Shown here one piece after another: positions 46,977 through 56,364 of a DNA stretch of 64,000 bases. The stretch is taken from the NCBI RefSeq assembly GCF_030717845.1, contig NZ_JAUZVZ010000002.1, positions 186,001-250,000 of the forward strand, given 5' to 3'. This DNA comes from Alkalimonas collagenimarina. Lineage in GTDB: Bacteria > Pseudomonadota > Gammaproteobacteria > Enterobacterales > Alteromonadaceae. Position 1 is the first letter of the stretch, and each line of letters begins with the position of its first letter. Below the pieces are notes generated by a model, which saw nothing but the letters and a program-made list of their open reading frames with translations, was not told the DNA's origin and did no database searches. Position numbers and translations under genes: made by a program.

Positions 46977-49508
46977 ATGATGATTTTTTCCTTTACCGGA
47001 CTACGAAAGTCAACGCTAGCCGGCTTGGTTGCGATGAGCTTTATGTTGCCACCAGCACTGGCAGACGAAGATGATGACAAAGAAGCTAAAGGCTACAACG
47101 ATATTGTTTCCGAGCTTAAAATGCAGCAGGGCCTATTTAATTTTTATCGCAATATAGAGTCCGGTGAAACCATGTTGTCGCTGGGCGAATCCCAGCTCAA
47201 CAGACCTTTTATTTATCATGCACAGACCATGGATGGTGTCGTCGAGGTGGGGCATTTTCGCGGTAATTTCCGTCAGACCCGCTTGATTGAATTTCGTCGC
47301 AATTACAAACAGATTGAAGTCGTAAGTTGGAACCCTCGTTACGTCTTTGATAGTGAAAATCCATTGAGCCGGGCAGCTGAAGCAAACCGTAGCGAAGCGC
47401 TACTTGCTGTTTTGGATATTGAGGCCGATGACAACGGCCGATTGTTGGTGAAAGCCGACCCTCTGTTTAAAAGCCAGGCTTTGCATCGCATTACTCCGTG
47501 GGCAAATCCGAATCAGACTGGGCCCCGCTTTTCGTTAGGCACGTTGAACTCTGATCGTTCGCGTATCACTCGTGAGCGTTTGTATGAACGGAATATGGAT
47601 GTGGTGGTTGACTATGTTTTTATAAACGAAGATCCAGTAGCATTTGGTTCGGTGGCTGCGGCGGACCCGCGTTTTATTACGATTAGCTTGCAGCATTCAT
47701 TCATTGAAATGCCTGATAATGATTACCGCCCTCGGCGGGATGATCCTCGTGTTGGTTACTTCACTCAACAGTTTAACCAAATGACCAATCCTGAGTGGAC
47801 GCCTTGGGGGGATGTTATTAACCGTTGGGATTTGGTAAAAAAAGATCCAGAGGCAGAGCTTTCAGAGCCGGTTCAGCCGATAGTTTGGTGGATAGAAAAC
47901 ACCACTCCTTATGCATGGCGAAACACCATACGTCAGGGCGTTGAAGATTGGAATATCGCTTTTGAAGCTGCTGGCTTTAAAAATGCCATTGTAGTCAAAG
48001 AGCAACCAGATGATGCAGAATGGGATGCTGGGGATGTTAACTACAACGTACTGCGCTGGACATCGTCACCACGTCCTCCTTTTGGTGGTTATGGCCCTTC
48101 TTTAGCGAACCCAAAGACAGGTGAAATCATTAGCTCAAATATCATGCTTGAATTTGTCTTTATGTCGAATCGTTGGACATTGGGGGAATTGTTTTCAGGT
48201 GGAGCTAATCTGCTGGCAGATCAGCACTCAGATGAGCATGAGTTGTATTGCAGCCTTGGGCATAAGCTGCAAATGGGTCATATAGCAGCTCGGCTGGCGT
48301 CGGATACGCGCATGTACGATAACATCGAGGATGATCCCATTTTGTCGCAGGCATTGCGCCATCTGATCATGCATGAGGTCGGTCACACGTTGGGGCTGAA
48401 TCACAACATGCGTTCTCACGGACTTTGGAATAATGAGGAAGTGCATAATGCCGGGCTTACCCAAGGGGTGCTCTCCGGTTCAGTGATGGATTATAATCCT
48501 GTCAATATTGCGCCTGTCGGTGTGGAGCAGGGCGATTATTACAGTTACAAGCCCGGCCCGTATGACTTGTGGGCTATTGAGTACGGATATTCCAGTCCTT
48601 TAGCTGACCCCGAAGCTGAACAGTTACGACTAGAGAGTATACTGAGTCGGTCGCATCAGCCTGAGCTTGCTTTTGGCAACGATGCTGACGACATGCGAGC
48701 AGCAGGCCGGCATATTGACCCGCGGGTTATGATTGGCGCCATGAGTTCAGATCCAATCGCCTATGCGCAGGATCGTTGGCAGCGGGTTAATGTTGAGTTC
48801 TCACAATTGTTGGAAAAGGGGCGTGTCGATGGTGAGTCTCATCAGCGTGTTTTAACCACAGCTAATATGTTGTTTGGTCAATACGCGGGCCAAGCTAATG
48901 TAGTGAGCCGCTTCATAGGTGGTGTTTATGTCGATCGCTCTTTCGTCAGTCAGCATGATGATGTCAAACCGTTTCAGCCAGTACCCCGGGAGACACAACG
49001 TCAAGCCATGGCTGCATTAAACAGCTATGTATTTGCTCCGGATACATTGGTAGATATGCAACCAGTCTTGGCGTACATGCACGCCCAGCGGCGTGGATTT
49101 AATCATCGTGGAAACAATGAAGATCCACGTGTACATCGCATGATTCTGAATATGCAGCGTAATGTACTTGACCATATCCTGCATGAGCAGGTTTTGCAGC
49201 GTATGTCCGATACGGAGTTGTATGGCAATACCTACAGCTTGACTGAGATGCTGACTGATCTAACCAAGGGTATTTTCGGTGGTGAGCTGACTTCGCTCAG
49301 CCAAAATCTGCAGCTGGAGTACGTGAATCGACTGATCGCTATTTCTGGTTTGGAAGATGATACTGATTACGATCACCTGAGTCAGGCCGCCGCTGTTGGG
49401 CAGTTGCGCTCTATCCGCAGTCAGTCTGCACCACGTCGATCTGCTGATCATGTTCGCCATCATTACAACTATTTGCATCTACTCATTGATAGAGCGTTTG
49501 CTGTGTAA
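46977..49508 (+). CDS. Secreted zinc-dependent metalloprotease of the DUF5117/DUF4953 type
   Basis: 843 aa. An N-terminal signal peptide ends near LPPALADE (about residue 30). The zinc-binding signature HEVGHTLGLNH begins at His466, with Glu467 catalytic and His476 the third ligand (metzincin-like HExxHxxGxxH); a downstream SVMDYNPVN supplies a Met-turn-like segment. The arrangement resembles large uncharacterised periplasmic or outer-membrane-associated metalloproteases of Gammaproteobacteria and Bacteroidetes. Substrate unknown. It is a single-gene unit ending at a strong two-way terminator. Confidence 0.8.
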   Translation: MMIFSFTGLRKSTLAGLVAMSFMLPPALADEDDDKEAKGYNDIVSELKMQQGLFNFYRNIESGETMLSLGESQLNRPFIYHAQTMDGVVEVGHFRGNFRQTRLIEFRRNYKQIEVVSWNPRYVFDSENPLSRAAEANRSEALLAVLDIEADDNGRLLVKADPLFKSQALHRITPWANPNQTGPRFSLGTLNSDRSRITRERLYERNMDVVVDYVFINEDPVAFGSVAAADPRFITISLQHSFIEMPDNDYRPRRDDPRVGYFTQQFNQMTNPEWTPWGDVINRWDLVKKDPEAELSEPVQPIVWWIENTTPYAWRNTIRQGVEDWNIAFEAAGFKNAIVVKEQPDDAEWDAGDVNYNVLRWTSSPRPPFGGYGPSLANPKTGEIISSNIMLEFVFMSNRWTLGELFSGGANLLADQHSDEHELYCSLGHKLQMGHIAARLASDTRMYDNIEDDPILSQALRHLIMHEVGHTLGLNHNMRSHGLWNNEEVHNAGLTQGVLSGSVMDYNPVNIAPVGVEQGDYYSYKPGPYDLWAIEYGYSSPLADPEAEQLRLESILSRSHQPELAFGNDADDMRAAGRHIDPRVMIGAMSSDPIAYAQDRWQRVNVEFSQLLEKGRVDGESHQRVLTTANMLFGQYAGQANVVSRFIGGVYVDRSFVSQHDDVKPFQPVPRETQRQAMAALNSYVFAPDTLVDMQPVLAYMHAQRRGFNHRGNNEDPRVHRMILNMQRNVLDHILHEQVLQRMSDTELYGNTYSLTEMLTDLTKGIFGGELTSLSQNLQLEYVNRLIAISGLEDDTDYDHLSQAAAVGQLRSIRSQSAPRRSADHVRHHYNYLHLLIDRAFAV

Positions 49509-49523
49509 TTAGCTCTGTTGATC

Positions 49524-49564
49524 GCATGATAGAAAGCCCGACTTGCCCGGGCTTTCTATCATGC
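49524..49564. terminator. Long bidirectional terminator overlapping a stop codon
   Basis: Seventeen-bp perfect stem (49524-49540 with 49548-49564), loop ACTTGCC. Its right arm includes the last codons and TGA of the minus-strand transporter gene. Confidence 0.85.
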
Positions 49565-50428
49565 ATGCTTTTTCCGATAACCCCACAAAATCATCAAGCC
49601 ACCAGAGGCAAACATAATCAGGCTGTAGACGGCCGATGGGATGGCCATGGTGCTGTTGTTTAATAACAGTGGCGAGGTGGCGATGGCGATACCTAAGGTA
49701 CCGTTTTGAATACCAACTTCGATGGTCAAAGAACGGATTTGTGCACCACGACATCCCGCTAGTTTGCCACCTATATAACCGACCAACATGCTGGCGATAT
49801 TCAGCAAAGCCGCACCGATGCCGATCAGAACAAAGAAGCCGAGTATGCGATCTTTCTCGCCAAATAACACTCCGGCGACCACCATGACTAAAAACAAACT
49901 AGAGAGAAACTTGACGGGGCGAACACAGGCTTTTGAAACCTGCGGGAAACGAGCCTTTAGCCACATACCAAGACTAACGGGTACCACGATAATGATCAGC
50001 AATTGCGCGATGGTGCGAAGCACCGGCAGGGCAACATACTGGCCTTCGCCAAGGAATAATAGTGATGCGAAATTGATCAGCAAAGGCAGCGTTATGATGA
50101 CAACCAGACTACTAAGGGCTGTTAAACTAATGGATAACGCCATATCCGCATGCGCCAGATGAGCAATCAAGTTGGAGGTAGGGCCGCCAGGGCAAGCGGC
50201 AATTAACACCAGACCAACGGCGAGTTCAGGAGGTAGTCGCAACCCCCAAGCGAGTAAAAATGCCAACATAGGGATAGCAATAATTTGTAAGGACAAGCCT
50301 GTTAGTACCGGTTTCGGTGTGAGCCATAATTGCTTAAAATGCACTGGTTTTAGCGATAATCCCATTCCCAGCATGATGACTGCTAAGGCAACAGGCAGAA
50401 AAATTTGAGTGAATATAGTTGCTTCCAT
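49559..50428 (-). CDS. BASS-family sodium:organic anion symporter-like protein
   Basis: 289 aa polytopic membrane protein of the bile acid:Na+ symporter superfamily, with about nine hydrophobic helices. VLIAACPGGPTSNLIAHLAHAD and EVGIQNGTLGIAIA are the two cross-over motifs that bind sodium and substrate. Substrates in bacteria range from bile acids to 2-oxoacids and pantoate. It is divergent from tyrR and shares its control region, so an aromatic or keto-acid substrate is possible by context only. Confidence 0.85.
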   Translation of the reverse strand: MEATIFTQIFLPVALAVIMLGMGLSLKPVHFKQLWLTPKPVLTGLSLQIIAIPMLAFLLAWGLRLPPELAVGLVLIAACPGGPTSNLIAHLAHADMALSISLTALSSLVVIITLPLLINFASLLFLGEGQYVALPVLRTIAQLLIIIVVPVSLGMWLKARFPQVSKACVRPVKFLSSLFLVMVVAGVLFGEKDRILGFFVLIGIGAALLNIASMLVGYIGGKLAGCRGAQIRSLTIEVGIQNGTLGIAIATSPLLLNNSTMAIPSAVYSLIMFASGGLMILWGYRKKHA

Positions 50429-50503
50429 AGGTTTATTCAGAGGCTTTTATCGTATTGGTACCTTGACCCTACATCAGAATATCATGAGTAGCTATTATTT
50501 TTT

Positions 50504-50521
50504 TGTTCATAATTCTTTACA
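50504..50521. promoter_or_regulatory. TyrR-box-like site between the BASS transporter and tyrR
   Basis: TGTTCA-TAATTC-TTTACA: right half perfect, left half four of six. It is placed for control of tyrR (74 bases to its ATG), the divergent transporter, or both. Confidence 0.6.
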
Positions 50522-50594
50522 AAATAACTGGTCTAGCTGTGGCACTATAACGTATCATGCTGCAATGGAATTAGAGTGAGGTAACCGTACCGTT

Positions 50595-52157
50595 ATGCGC
50601 CTTGAAATTCAATGTCAGGATCGTTTGGGGATAGCGCAAGAGGTTTTAAACATTCTTGTGAGTTATCAACTGGATTTACGCGGGATCGAGGTTGACTCAG
50701 CCTTGGGCCGGATGTATGTGTCTTTTCCCAGTATTCACTTCGAGCAGTTTCAGGAGTTGATGGGAAAAATGCGTCGTATTCCCGGGGTTGTCGATGTAAA
50801 AACCACCGCATTTATGCCATCTGAGCGCCATCAAAATGAATTGATCACCTTATTGAAAACCTTACCAGATGGCATTATCGCCATTGATACCAAAGCGCAG
50901 GTCAGCATCATTAATGATGCCGCATTAGACGCCTTGTCGGTCAGCAGAGAAGAGATTGAAGGCGAATCTTTTGTGGGTATGGTGAAAGGCTTTAATTTCT
51001 TGCGTTGGTTGGAAAGTGATGACGTACTGGCACAAACCCGCCGTTTCGAGATCCATGGTAAACGCTTTATTGCTGATATTTTGCCTGTGATGGTCCCCGA
51101 CGATAGCGGCCATGAGTTACTGGCTGGTGCGGTGATTAACTTGAAGTCGGAAAGCCGGCTGGGCCAGCATATGGTGGCGTTTAATCAGGGCGATCAACAA
51201 AGCTTCCAGACGTTGCATGCACAGAGTCCGCAAATGCGTAAGGTGATCCGCGAAGCAAAGAAGATGGCACTGCTAGATGCGCCGGTTCTTATTATAGGTG
51301 AAACCGGCACCGGCAAAGAGCTGTTAGCCAGAGCTTGCCATGGCGCGGGTAACCGGGCGGATAAATCGTTTTTAGCAGTCAACTGTGCCTCAATGCCGGA
51401 TAATGTCGCAGAGTCTGAGTTGTTTGGTTATGGCCCTAATGCGTTTCCGGGTTCCAATGAAGGCAAAAAAGGTATTTTTGAACAGGCCAATGGCGGCACG
51501 GTGTTTCTGGATGAAGTGGGTGAAATGTCGCGCGAACTGCAAAGTAAACTGCTGCGTTTTTTGCAAGATGGTTCCTTTCGTCGTGTGGCCGATGAGCATG
51601 AAGTTAAGGTTGATGTACGTGTGATTTGCACCACCCAGAATGACTTACCCGCTATGGTGCAGGATGGAAAGTTCCGGGAAGACTTGTACTACCGGTTGAA
51701 TGTATTTGCACTTAATCTGCCAGCGCTGCGTGAGCGTAAACAAGATATTGTACCCTTGGCTGAGCATTTCGTCGCCCGTTTTGCTGCAAGGTTGGGGCGG
51801 AAGGCGCCTAAACTAGCCGACAGTTGCATTCAGTTTCTGCAAAATTACCCGTGGCCAGGCAATGTGCGTCAGTTAGAAAATGCCTTGTACCGCGCCGTTA
51901 CCTTATTGGAAGGCAGCCAACTGGATAAAGAGCATTTGCAATTGCCAAGCTTCACCAGCGACTTTGGCTATTTGGAACAAGAGTTTGATGGCACGCTGGA
52001 TGAAGCAGTAAAGCGCTTTGAATCCAGCTTGTTACGCAAGCTTTATCCTGCTTATCCAAGCTCACGGCAACTGGCCAAAAAACTGGGGTTAAGCCATACG
52101 GCTATTGCCAATAAACTGCGTGATTACGGTATCAACCGCAAGACTGTAAAAATTTAA
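50595..52157 (+). CDS. tyrR: Aromatic amino acid regulator TyrR/PhhR
   Basis: 520 aa. N-terminal ACT domain (about 1-70, MRLEIQCQDRLGIAQEVLNI), PAS domain (about 80-190), AAA+ domain with Walker A IGETGTGKE (about 236-244) and Walker B GGTVFLDEVGE, and a C-terminal helix-turn-helix (SSRQLAKKLGLSHTAIANKL). Where sigma-54 activators carry GAFTGA, this protein has PNAFPGSNEGKKG (about 280-292). It therefore resembles E. coli TyrR, which works with sigma-70 and not sigma-54. It lies among phh and homogentisate genes. Confidence 0.92.
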   Translation: MRLEIQCQDRLGIAQEVLNILVSYQLDLRGIEVDSALGRMYVSFPSIHFEQFQELMGKMRRIPGVVDVKTTAFMPSERHQNELITLLKTLPDGIIAIDTKAQVSIINDAALDALSVSREEIEGESFVGMVKGFNFLRWLESDDVLAQTRRFEIHGKRFIADILPVMVPDDSGHELLAGAVINLKSESRLGQHMVAFNQGDQQSFQTLHAQSPQMRKVIREAKKMALLDAPVLIIGETGTGKELLARACHGAGNRADKSFLAVNCASMPDNVAESELFGYGPNAFPGSNEGKKGIFEQANGGTVFLDEVGEMSRELQSKLLRFLQDGSFRRVADEHEVKVDVRVICTTQNDLPAMVQDGKFREDLYYRLNVFALNLPALRERKQDIVPLAEHFVARFAARLGRKAPKLADSCIQFLQNYPWPGNVRQLENALYRAVTLLEGSQLDKEHLQLPSFTSDFGYLEQEFDGTLDEAVKRFESSLLRKLYPAYPSSRQLAKKLGLSHTAIANKLRDYGINRKTVKI

Positions 52158-52185
52158 TTACACTTTGTTTGTAAAACGATACTCT

Positions 52186-52215
52186 TAGCCAGCAGTAGCT
52201 CGCTGCTGCTGGCTA
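52186..52215 (+). terminator. Stem-loop after tyrR
   Basis: TAGCCAGCAG (52186-52195) with CTGCTGGCTA (52206-52215), 10 bp perfect, loop of ten bases, only a weak pyrimidine tail. Confidence 0.55.
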
Positions 52216-52247
52216 GTCCTCTCCAATTAGACACCATTTCTGGCTTT

Positions 52248-52265
52248 TGTATTGATTTTTTTACG
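52248..52265. promoter_or_regulatory. TyrR-box-like site upstream of hpd
   Basis: TGTATT-GATTTT-TTTACG, with the same right half as the phhA site; 127 bases before the hpd ATG. Confidence 0.55.
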
Positions 52266-52392
52266 ATTTCCGTTGTCTTACTAAAACGAGACGATGCAGT
52301 GGGTGGATGTTCATTTTCTTCAGACTATCGCAAGATAGCGACACCAGCAGCCAGCCTGCTAATCACTACTCGTCATTAAGTGGAGACGTCTG

Positions 52393-53466
52393 ATGCAAGA
52401 AGTATATAACCCGTTGGGGACTGATGGTTTTGAATTTGTGGAATACACGGCAGCTGATGCGGATGGCATTGAAAAGCTAAAAAAATTATTTCATGGTTTA
52501 GGCTTCACTGAGGTCGCCAAGCATCGCTCCAAAGAAGCCTGGCTCTACAAGCAGGGCGACATTAACTTTATCATCAATGCGCAGCCCAACTCACAAGCCG
52601 AAGCTTTTGCCCGTGAACATGGCCCTAGTGTTTGTGCCATGGCGTTTCGGGTGTCGGATGCCGCCAAAGCATTGCAACATGCTGTAGCGAATGGTGCCAA
52701 AGAATACAAAAATCAAATTGGTCCGATGGAGCTAAATATTCCGGCGGTGTATGGTATCGGTAGCAGTCTGCTGTACTTTGTCGATCGCTACGGTGCCTCT
52801 TCAGTCTACGACATCGACTTTAAATACTATGATAACTGGAAAGATGAGATGGTTAAGCATAGTGTTGGCCTTGAAGTACTGGATCACCTGACGCACAACG
52901 TGATGCGTGGCAATATGAACGTCTGGTCTGGTTTTTATGAAAACATCGGTAATTTCCGTGAAATTCGCTATTTTGATATCGAAGGAAAGCTGACTGGCTT
53001 GGTCTCTCGTGCCATGACGGCGCCTTGTGGCAAGATCCGTATCCCGATCAATGAATCGTCTGATGATAAATCACAGATTGAAGAATTTTTGCGTGAGTAC
53101 AATGGTGAAGGCATTCAGCATATTGCGCTGACCAGCGATGATATCTATCAGACGGTTCGTGATCTGCGTGCGCGTGGTATGGACTTTATGCCGACGCCAG
53201 ATACATATTACGACAAGGTCAATGCACGAGTTGAAGGTCACGACGAAGATTTGGAACAGATGCGTGAATTACGCATCCTGATCGACGGCGCACCGATGAA
53301 AGATGGTATCTTGCTACAAATCTTTACCAAGACAGTAATTGGCCCTGTGTTCTTTGAAATCATTCAACGCAAGGGCAATGAAGGCTTTGGTGAAGGTAAC
53401 TTTAAAGCCTTATTTGAATCCATTGAAGAAGATCAAATTCAGCGCGGAGTGTTAGCCAATGCGTAA
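52393..53466 (+). CDS. hpd: 4-Hydroxyphenylpyruvate dioxygenase
   Basis: Fe(II) dioxygenase (357 aa) converting 4-hydroxyphenylpyruvate to homogentisate. Two vicinal-oxygen-chelate domains. The ligands lie in VLDHLTHNV (first His), GIQHIALTSDD (second His) and GPVFFEIIQRKG (Glu). GNEGFGEGNFKALFESIE is the C-terminal gate helix. TGGAGA precedes the ATG. The stop overlaps hmgA by eight bases. Confidence 0.95.
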   Translation: MQEVYNPLGTDGFEFVEYTAADADGIEKLKKLFHGLGFTEVAKHRSKEAWLYKQGDINFIINAQPNSQAEAFAREHGPSVCAMAFRVSDAAKALQHAVANGAKEYKNQIGPMELNIPAVYGIGSSLLYFVDRYGASSVYDIDFKYYDNWKDEMVKHSVGLEVLDHLTHNVMRGNMNVWSGFYENIGNFREIRYFDIEGKLTGLVSRAMTAPCGKIRIPINESSDDKSQIEEFLREYNGEGIQHIALTSDDIYQTVRDLRARGMDFMPTPDTYYDKVNARVEGHDEDLEQMRELRILIDGAPMKDGILLQIFTKTVIGPVFFEIIQRKGNEGFGEGNFKALFESIEEDQIQRGVLANA

Positions 53467-54598
53467 ATGGGCCTCGTTTCCACTGCGGGAAGGGGATGTG
53501 TCGCGTCAGGCACATGCTGACTTCCCTGAACAAGCAATCTATGAGCGGGAAACTGGCCGTAGTGGTTTCTTTGGTCCAGCTACGCACTTCCATCACAGTC
53601 ATGCCCCAACCGGTTGGAGCGACTGGCAGGGGCCATTGCGGCCTCGCTTGTTCGATTTTAATCAGTTAACCGAAAACAGCACCAGCTCACCATGGCAGGT
53701 GCCATTATTGTTGCACAATGCACATTGCAAGATGCGCACGTGGCGAGTCGCAGAGACCATGCCATTTTTAGTGCGAAATGCCGATGGCGATGAGTTGTTA
53801 TTTGTGCATGAAGGCAGTGCCGATCTGTATTGCGACTATGGTCACCTTGAAATCGTTGAGGGCGATTATGTGGTCATCCCTCGCTCCACCATGTGGCGCC
53901 TGGAACCGAAACAGCCGATGGTGCTGTTGATGATTGAAGCGACAAACGATTCTTATCAGTTGCCCGAAAAAGGTTTGGTGGGCAACCACGCTATTTTTGA
54001 CCCTGCCATGCTGGATACGCCAAAAATTGATGAGGCTTTTAAAGCGCAATACTCTGAGCAAAGCTGGCAGGTTCAGGTCAAGCGCCATGGTCAAACCTCG
54101 GTGATTACCTACCCCTACAATCCATTGGATGCGGTTGGCTGGCATGGTGATTTGGCTGTCATGCGCATTAACTGGCGTGATATTCGGCCGTTAATGAGTC
54201 ATCGCTACCATTTACCGCCATCAGCGCACACCACGTTTGTGGCGCAGCGTTTCGTGGTCTGTACCTTTGTACCACGTCCGATTGAAAGCGATCCGGGTGC
54301 ATTAAAAGTGCCGTTTTATCACAACAACGACGACTATGATGAAGTGCTATTTTATCATGCCGGTGACTTTTTCAGCCGCGATAACATCGAAAAAGGCATG
54401 GTCACTTTCCATCCGGCAGGATTTACCCATGGCCCGCACCCGAAAGCCTTTCAAGCCGCGCAGGAGTATCGTAAAAAGTTTACCGATGAAGTGGCGGTGA
54501 TGCTGGATACCCGTGATGCGCTGGAGGTCGGTTCCGCTGCCGAAAACCATGAAAATCCAGCCTATGTGAATAGCTGGAAAGTAACTGATAGCAACTAA
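53459..54598 (+). CDS. hmgA: Homogentisate 1,2-dioxygenase
   Basis: Opens the homogentisate ring to 4-maleylacetoacetate. 379 aa, the shorter bacterial form (pseudomonad and human enzymes are about 430-445). Cupin-type iron-site motifs: FYHNNDDYDEVLFYHAGDFF and HPAGFTHGPHP. Coupled to hpd by an eight-base overlap and followed by fahA after 39 bases. Confidence 0.9.
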   Translation: MRKWASFPLREGDVSRQAHADFPEQAIYERETGRSGFFGPATHFHHSHAPTGWSDWQGPLRPRLFDFNQLTENSTSSPWQVPLLLHNAHCKMRTWRVAETMPFLVRNADGDELLFVHEGSADLYCDYGHLEIVEGDYVVIPRSTMWRLEPKQPMVLLMIEATNDSYQLPEKGLVGNHAIFDPAMLDTPKIDEAFKAQYSEQSWQVQVKRHGQTSVITYPYNPLDAVGWHGDLAVMRINWRDIRPLMSHRYHLPPSAHTTFVAQRFVVCTFVPRPIESDPGALKVPFYHNNDDYDEVLFYHAGDFFSRDNIEKGMVTFHPAGFTHGPHPKAFQAAQEYRKKFTDEVAVMLDTRDALEVGSAAENHENPAYVNSWKVTDSN

Positions 54599-54637
54599 TT
54601 TTTTGCCTGAGTCAGGCATGCAGTACAAGGATTTTTT

Positions 54638-55660
54638 ATGAAATTAGCAACCTTAAACAATGGCCATCGTGATGGTCAGCTGGTGGTGGTGAGTCGTGAT
54701 TTACAGCATTGTGTGACTATCCCTCAGATAGCCATGACACTACAACAATTGCTGGATGACTGGCAACAAAAAGCGCCGCAGGCTGAAGAAATCTATCAAG
54801 CGTTAAATGCTGGCGATGTTGCTGATGCCGTCGCGTTTGAACAACAGCATTGTGAGTCGCCATTACCGCGTGCTTTCCACTGGGCTGATGGCAGCGCTTA
54901 TGTCAATCACGTCGAATTGGTTCGAAAAGCCCGTAATGCCGAGATGCCACCGAGTTTCTGGACTGATCCTTTGATGTATCAAGGTGGCTCCGATGCGTTT
55001 ATTGGTCCTTGTGCACCGATTGAAGTATCCAGCGAAGATTTTGGTATCGATTTTGAGGGTGAAATTGCCGTGATCACTGATGATGTGGCGATGGGGATTT
55101 CAGCAGAAAAAGCACGTGAGCGTATTCGCTTAGTGATGCTGGTGAATGATGTGTCGTTGCGTGGTCTTATTCCCAATGAGCTGGGTAAAGGCTTTGGTTT
55201 TTATCAATCTAAACCATCATCCAGCTTCAGTCCGGTTGCAGTTACCCTGGATGAGTTAAGTGATCATTGGAACGATGCTCGTTTGCATCTGCCGTTGCTT
55301 TCTACTTACAACGATGTCGCTTTTGGTAAGCCCAATGCAGGCATCGATATGACGTTTGATTTTGGTCAGTTGATTGCCCATGCTGCCAGAACGCGTCCGC
55401 TCGGCACCGGCACCATTATTGGCTCTGGCACTGTCTCCAATAAGCAAGGTACTGAGTATGGCACGGCCATTTCAGAAGGTGGTGTTGGTTACAGCTGTAT
55501 TGCTGAAATACGGATGATTGAAACCATTCGTGATGGCAAGCCAAGCACCAGCTTTATGCGCTTTGGTGATCGTATTCGCATTGAGATGCTCGATCCACAA
55601 GGCCAAAGTATTTTTGGTGCCATCGATCAGCAAGTGGTAGAGTATAGCTATAAAGCGTAA
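54638..55660 (+). CDS. fahA: Fumarylacetoacetate hydrolase
   Basis: Splits fumarylacetoacetate to fumarate and acetoacetate. 340 aa of the FAA-hydrolase fold, with GIDFEGEIAVITDD (metal ligands), LVNDVSLRGLIPNELGKGFG and GTGTIIGSGTVSNKQGTEYG. It is shorter than the 430-residue pseudomonad FahA but is in operon with hpd-hmgA, which fixes its role. Confidence 0.9.
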   Translation: MKLATLNNGHRDGQLVVVSRDLQHCVTIPQIAMTLQQLLDDWQQKAPQAEEIYQALNAGDVADAVAFEQQHCESPLPRAFHWADGSAYVNHVELVRKARNAEMPPSFWTDPLMYQGGSDAFIGPCAPIEVSSEDFGIDFEGEIAVITDDVAMGISAEKARERIRLVMLVNDVSLRGLIPNELGKGFGFYQSKPSSSFSPVAVTLDELSDHWNDARLHLPLLSTYNDVAFGKPNAGIDMTFDFGQLIAHAARTRPLGTGTIIGSGTVSNKQGTEYGTAISEGGVGYSCIAEIRMIETIRDGKPSTSFMRFGDRIRIEMLDPQGQSIFGAIDQQVVEYSYKA

Positions 55661-55686
55661 GACTCTGTCCGGTCATAAATAAATTT

Positions 55687-55712
55687 AAAAGAGCTGCTTC
55701 GGCAGCTTTTTT
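55687..55712 (+). terminator. Rho-independent terminator between fahA and maiA
   Basis: AGCTGC (55692-55697), TTCG loop, GCAGCT (55702-55707), then a T run. The unstructured gap to maiA is only 14 bases, so maiA probably depends on read-through or an internal start. Confidence 0.8.
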
Positions 55713-55725
55713 GTGAGGAATTGCT

Positions 55726-56364
55726 ATGAAATTGTATGGTTATTGGCGCTCATCGGCCGCCTACCGGGTTCGTATTGCACTGGCTTTTAAGCAGCTTTCA
55801 TTTGAATCGGTTTCCGTTCATTTGGTCAAAGATGGCGGTCAGCAGCATCAGGCTGACTACAAAGCATTGAACCCGGCTGAGCTGGTGCCAACCTTGCAAG
55901 ATGGTGATCTGACGCTCAATCAATCGCTGGCTATGCTGGAGTATATAGAAGAGCAGTATCCAGAGCCCGCCTTACTGCCTGCGGATGTGTCGAAAAAGGC
56001 TGTGATTCGGGCGATGGCGTTGGATATTGCCTGCGATATTCATCCATTGAATAACCTCCGTGTACTGCAGTATCTGACCCAAACCTTACAGCTTACCGAG
56101 CAACAAAAGATTGACTGGATCCACCATTGGTTACAGACAGGTTTTCAAGCCTTGGAGCAACGTTTAGCGACCACGTCAGGAGAATATTGTTTCGGTAATG
56201 AGCTAACCTTGGCGGATGTATGCTTAGTACCTCAAGTATACAATGCCCTTCGTTTTCAATTGGATATGACACCATACCCGATCATTCAATCCATCTATCA
56301 GCACTGCAATCAGTTGACTGCTTTTCAGAGCGCAGCCCCAGAGCAACAAGCTGATGCGCAATAA
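55726..56364 (+). CDS. maiA: Maleylacetoacetate isomerase
   Basis: Zeta-class glutathione S-transferase (212 aa) that isomerises maleylacetoacetate to fumarylacetoacetate with glutathione. YWRSSAAYRVRIAL (about 6-19) is the zeta-class active-site motif with the catalytic serine. NQSLAMLEYIEEQYP binds glutathione, and ELTLADVCLVPQVYNA is in the C-terminal domain. GAGGAA lies before the ATG. It overlaps the next small gene by 11 bases. Confidence 0.94.
   Translation: MKLYGYWRSSAAYRVRIALAFKQLSFESVSVHLVKDGGQQHQADYKALNPAELVPTLQDGDLTLNQSLAMLEYIEEQYPEPALLPADVSKKAVIRAMALDIACDIHPLNNLRVLQYLTQTLQLTEQQKIDWIHHWLQTGFQALEQRLATTSGEYCFGNELTLADVCLVPQVYNALRFQLDMTPYPIIQSIYQHCNQLTAFQSAAPEQQADAQ

Noticed and set aside
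52294-52338. Fourteen-codon ORF (MQWVDVHFLQTIAR) and a small GCAA-loop hairpin before hpd, as a leader peptide
   Set aside because: It has a weak ribosome site, no run of Phe/Tyr codons and no terminator/antiterminator pair.
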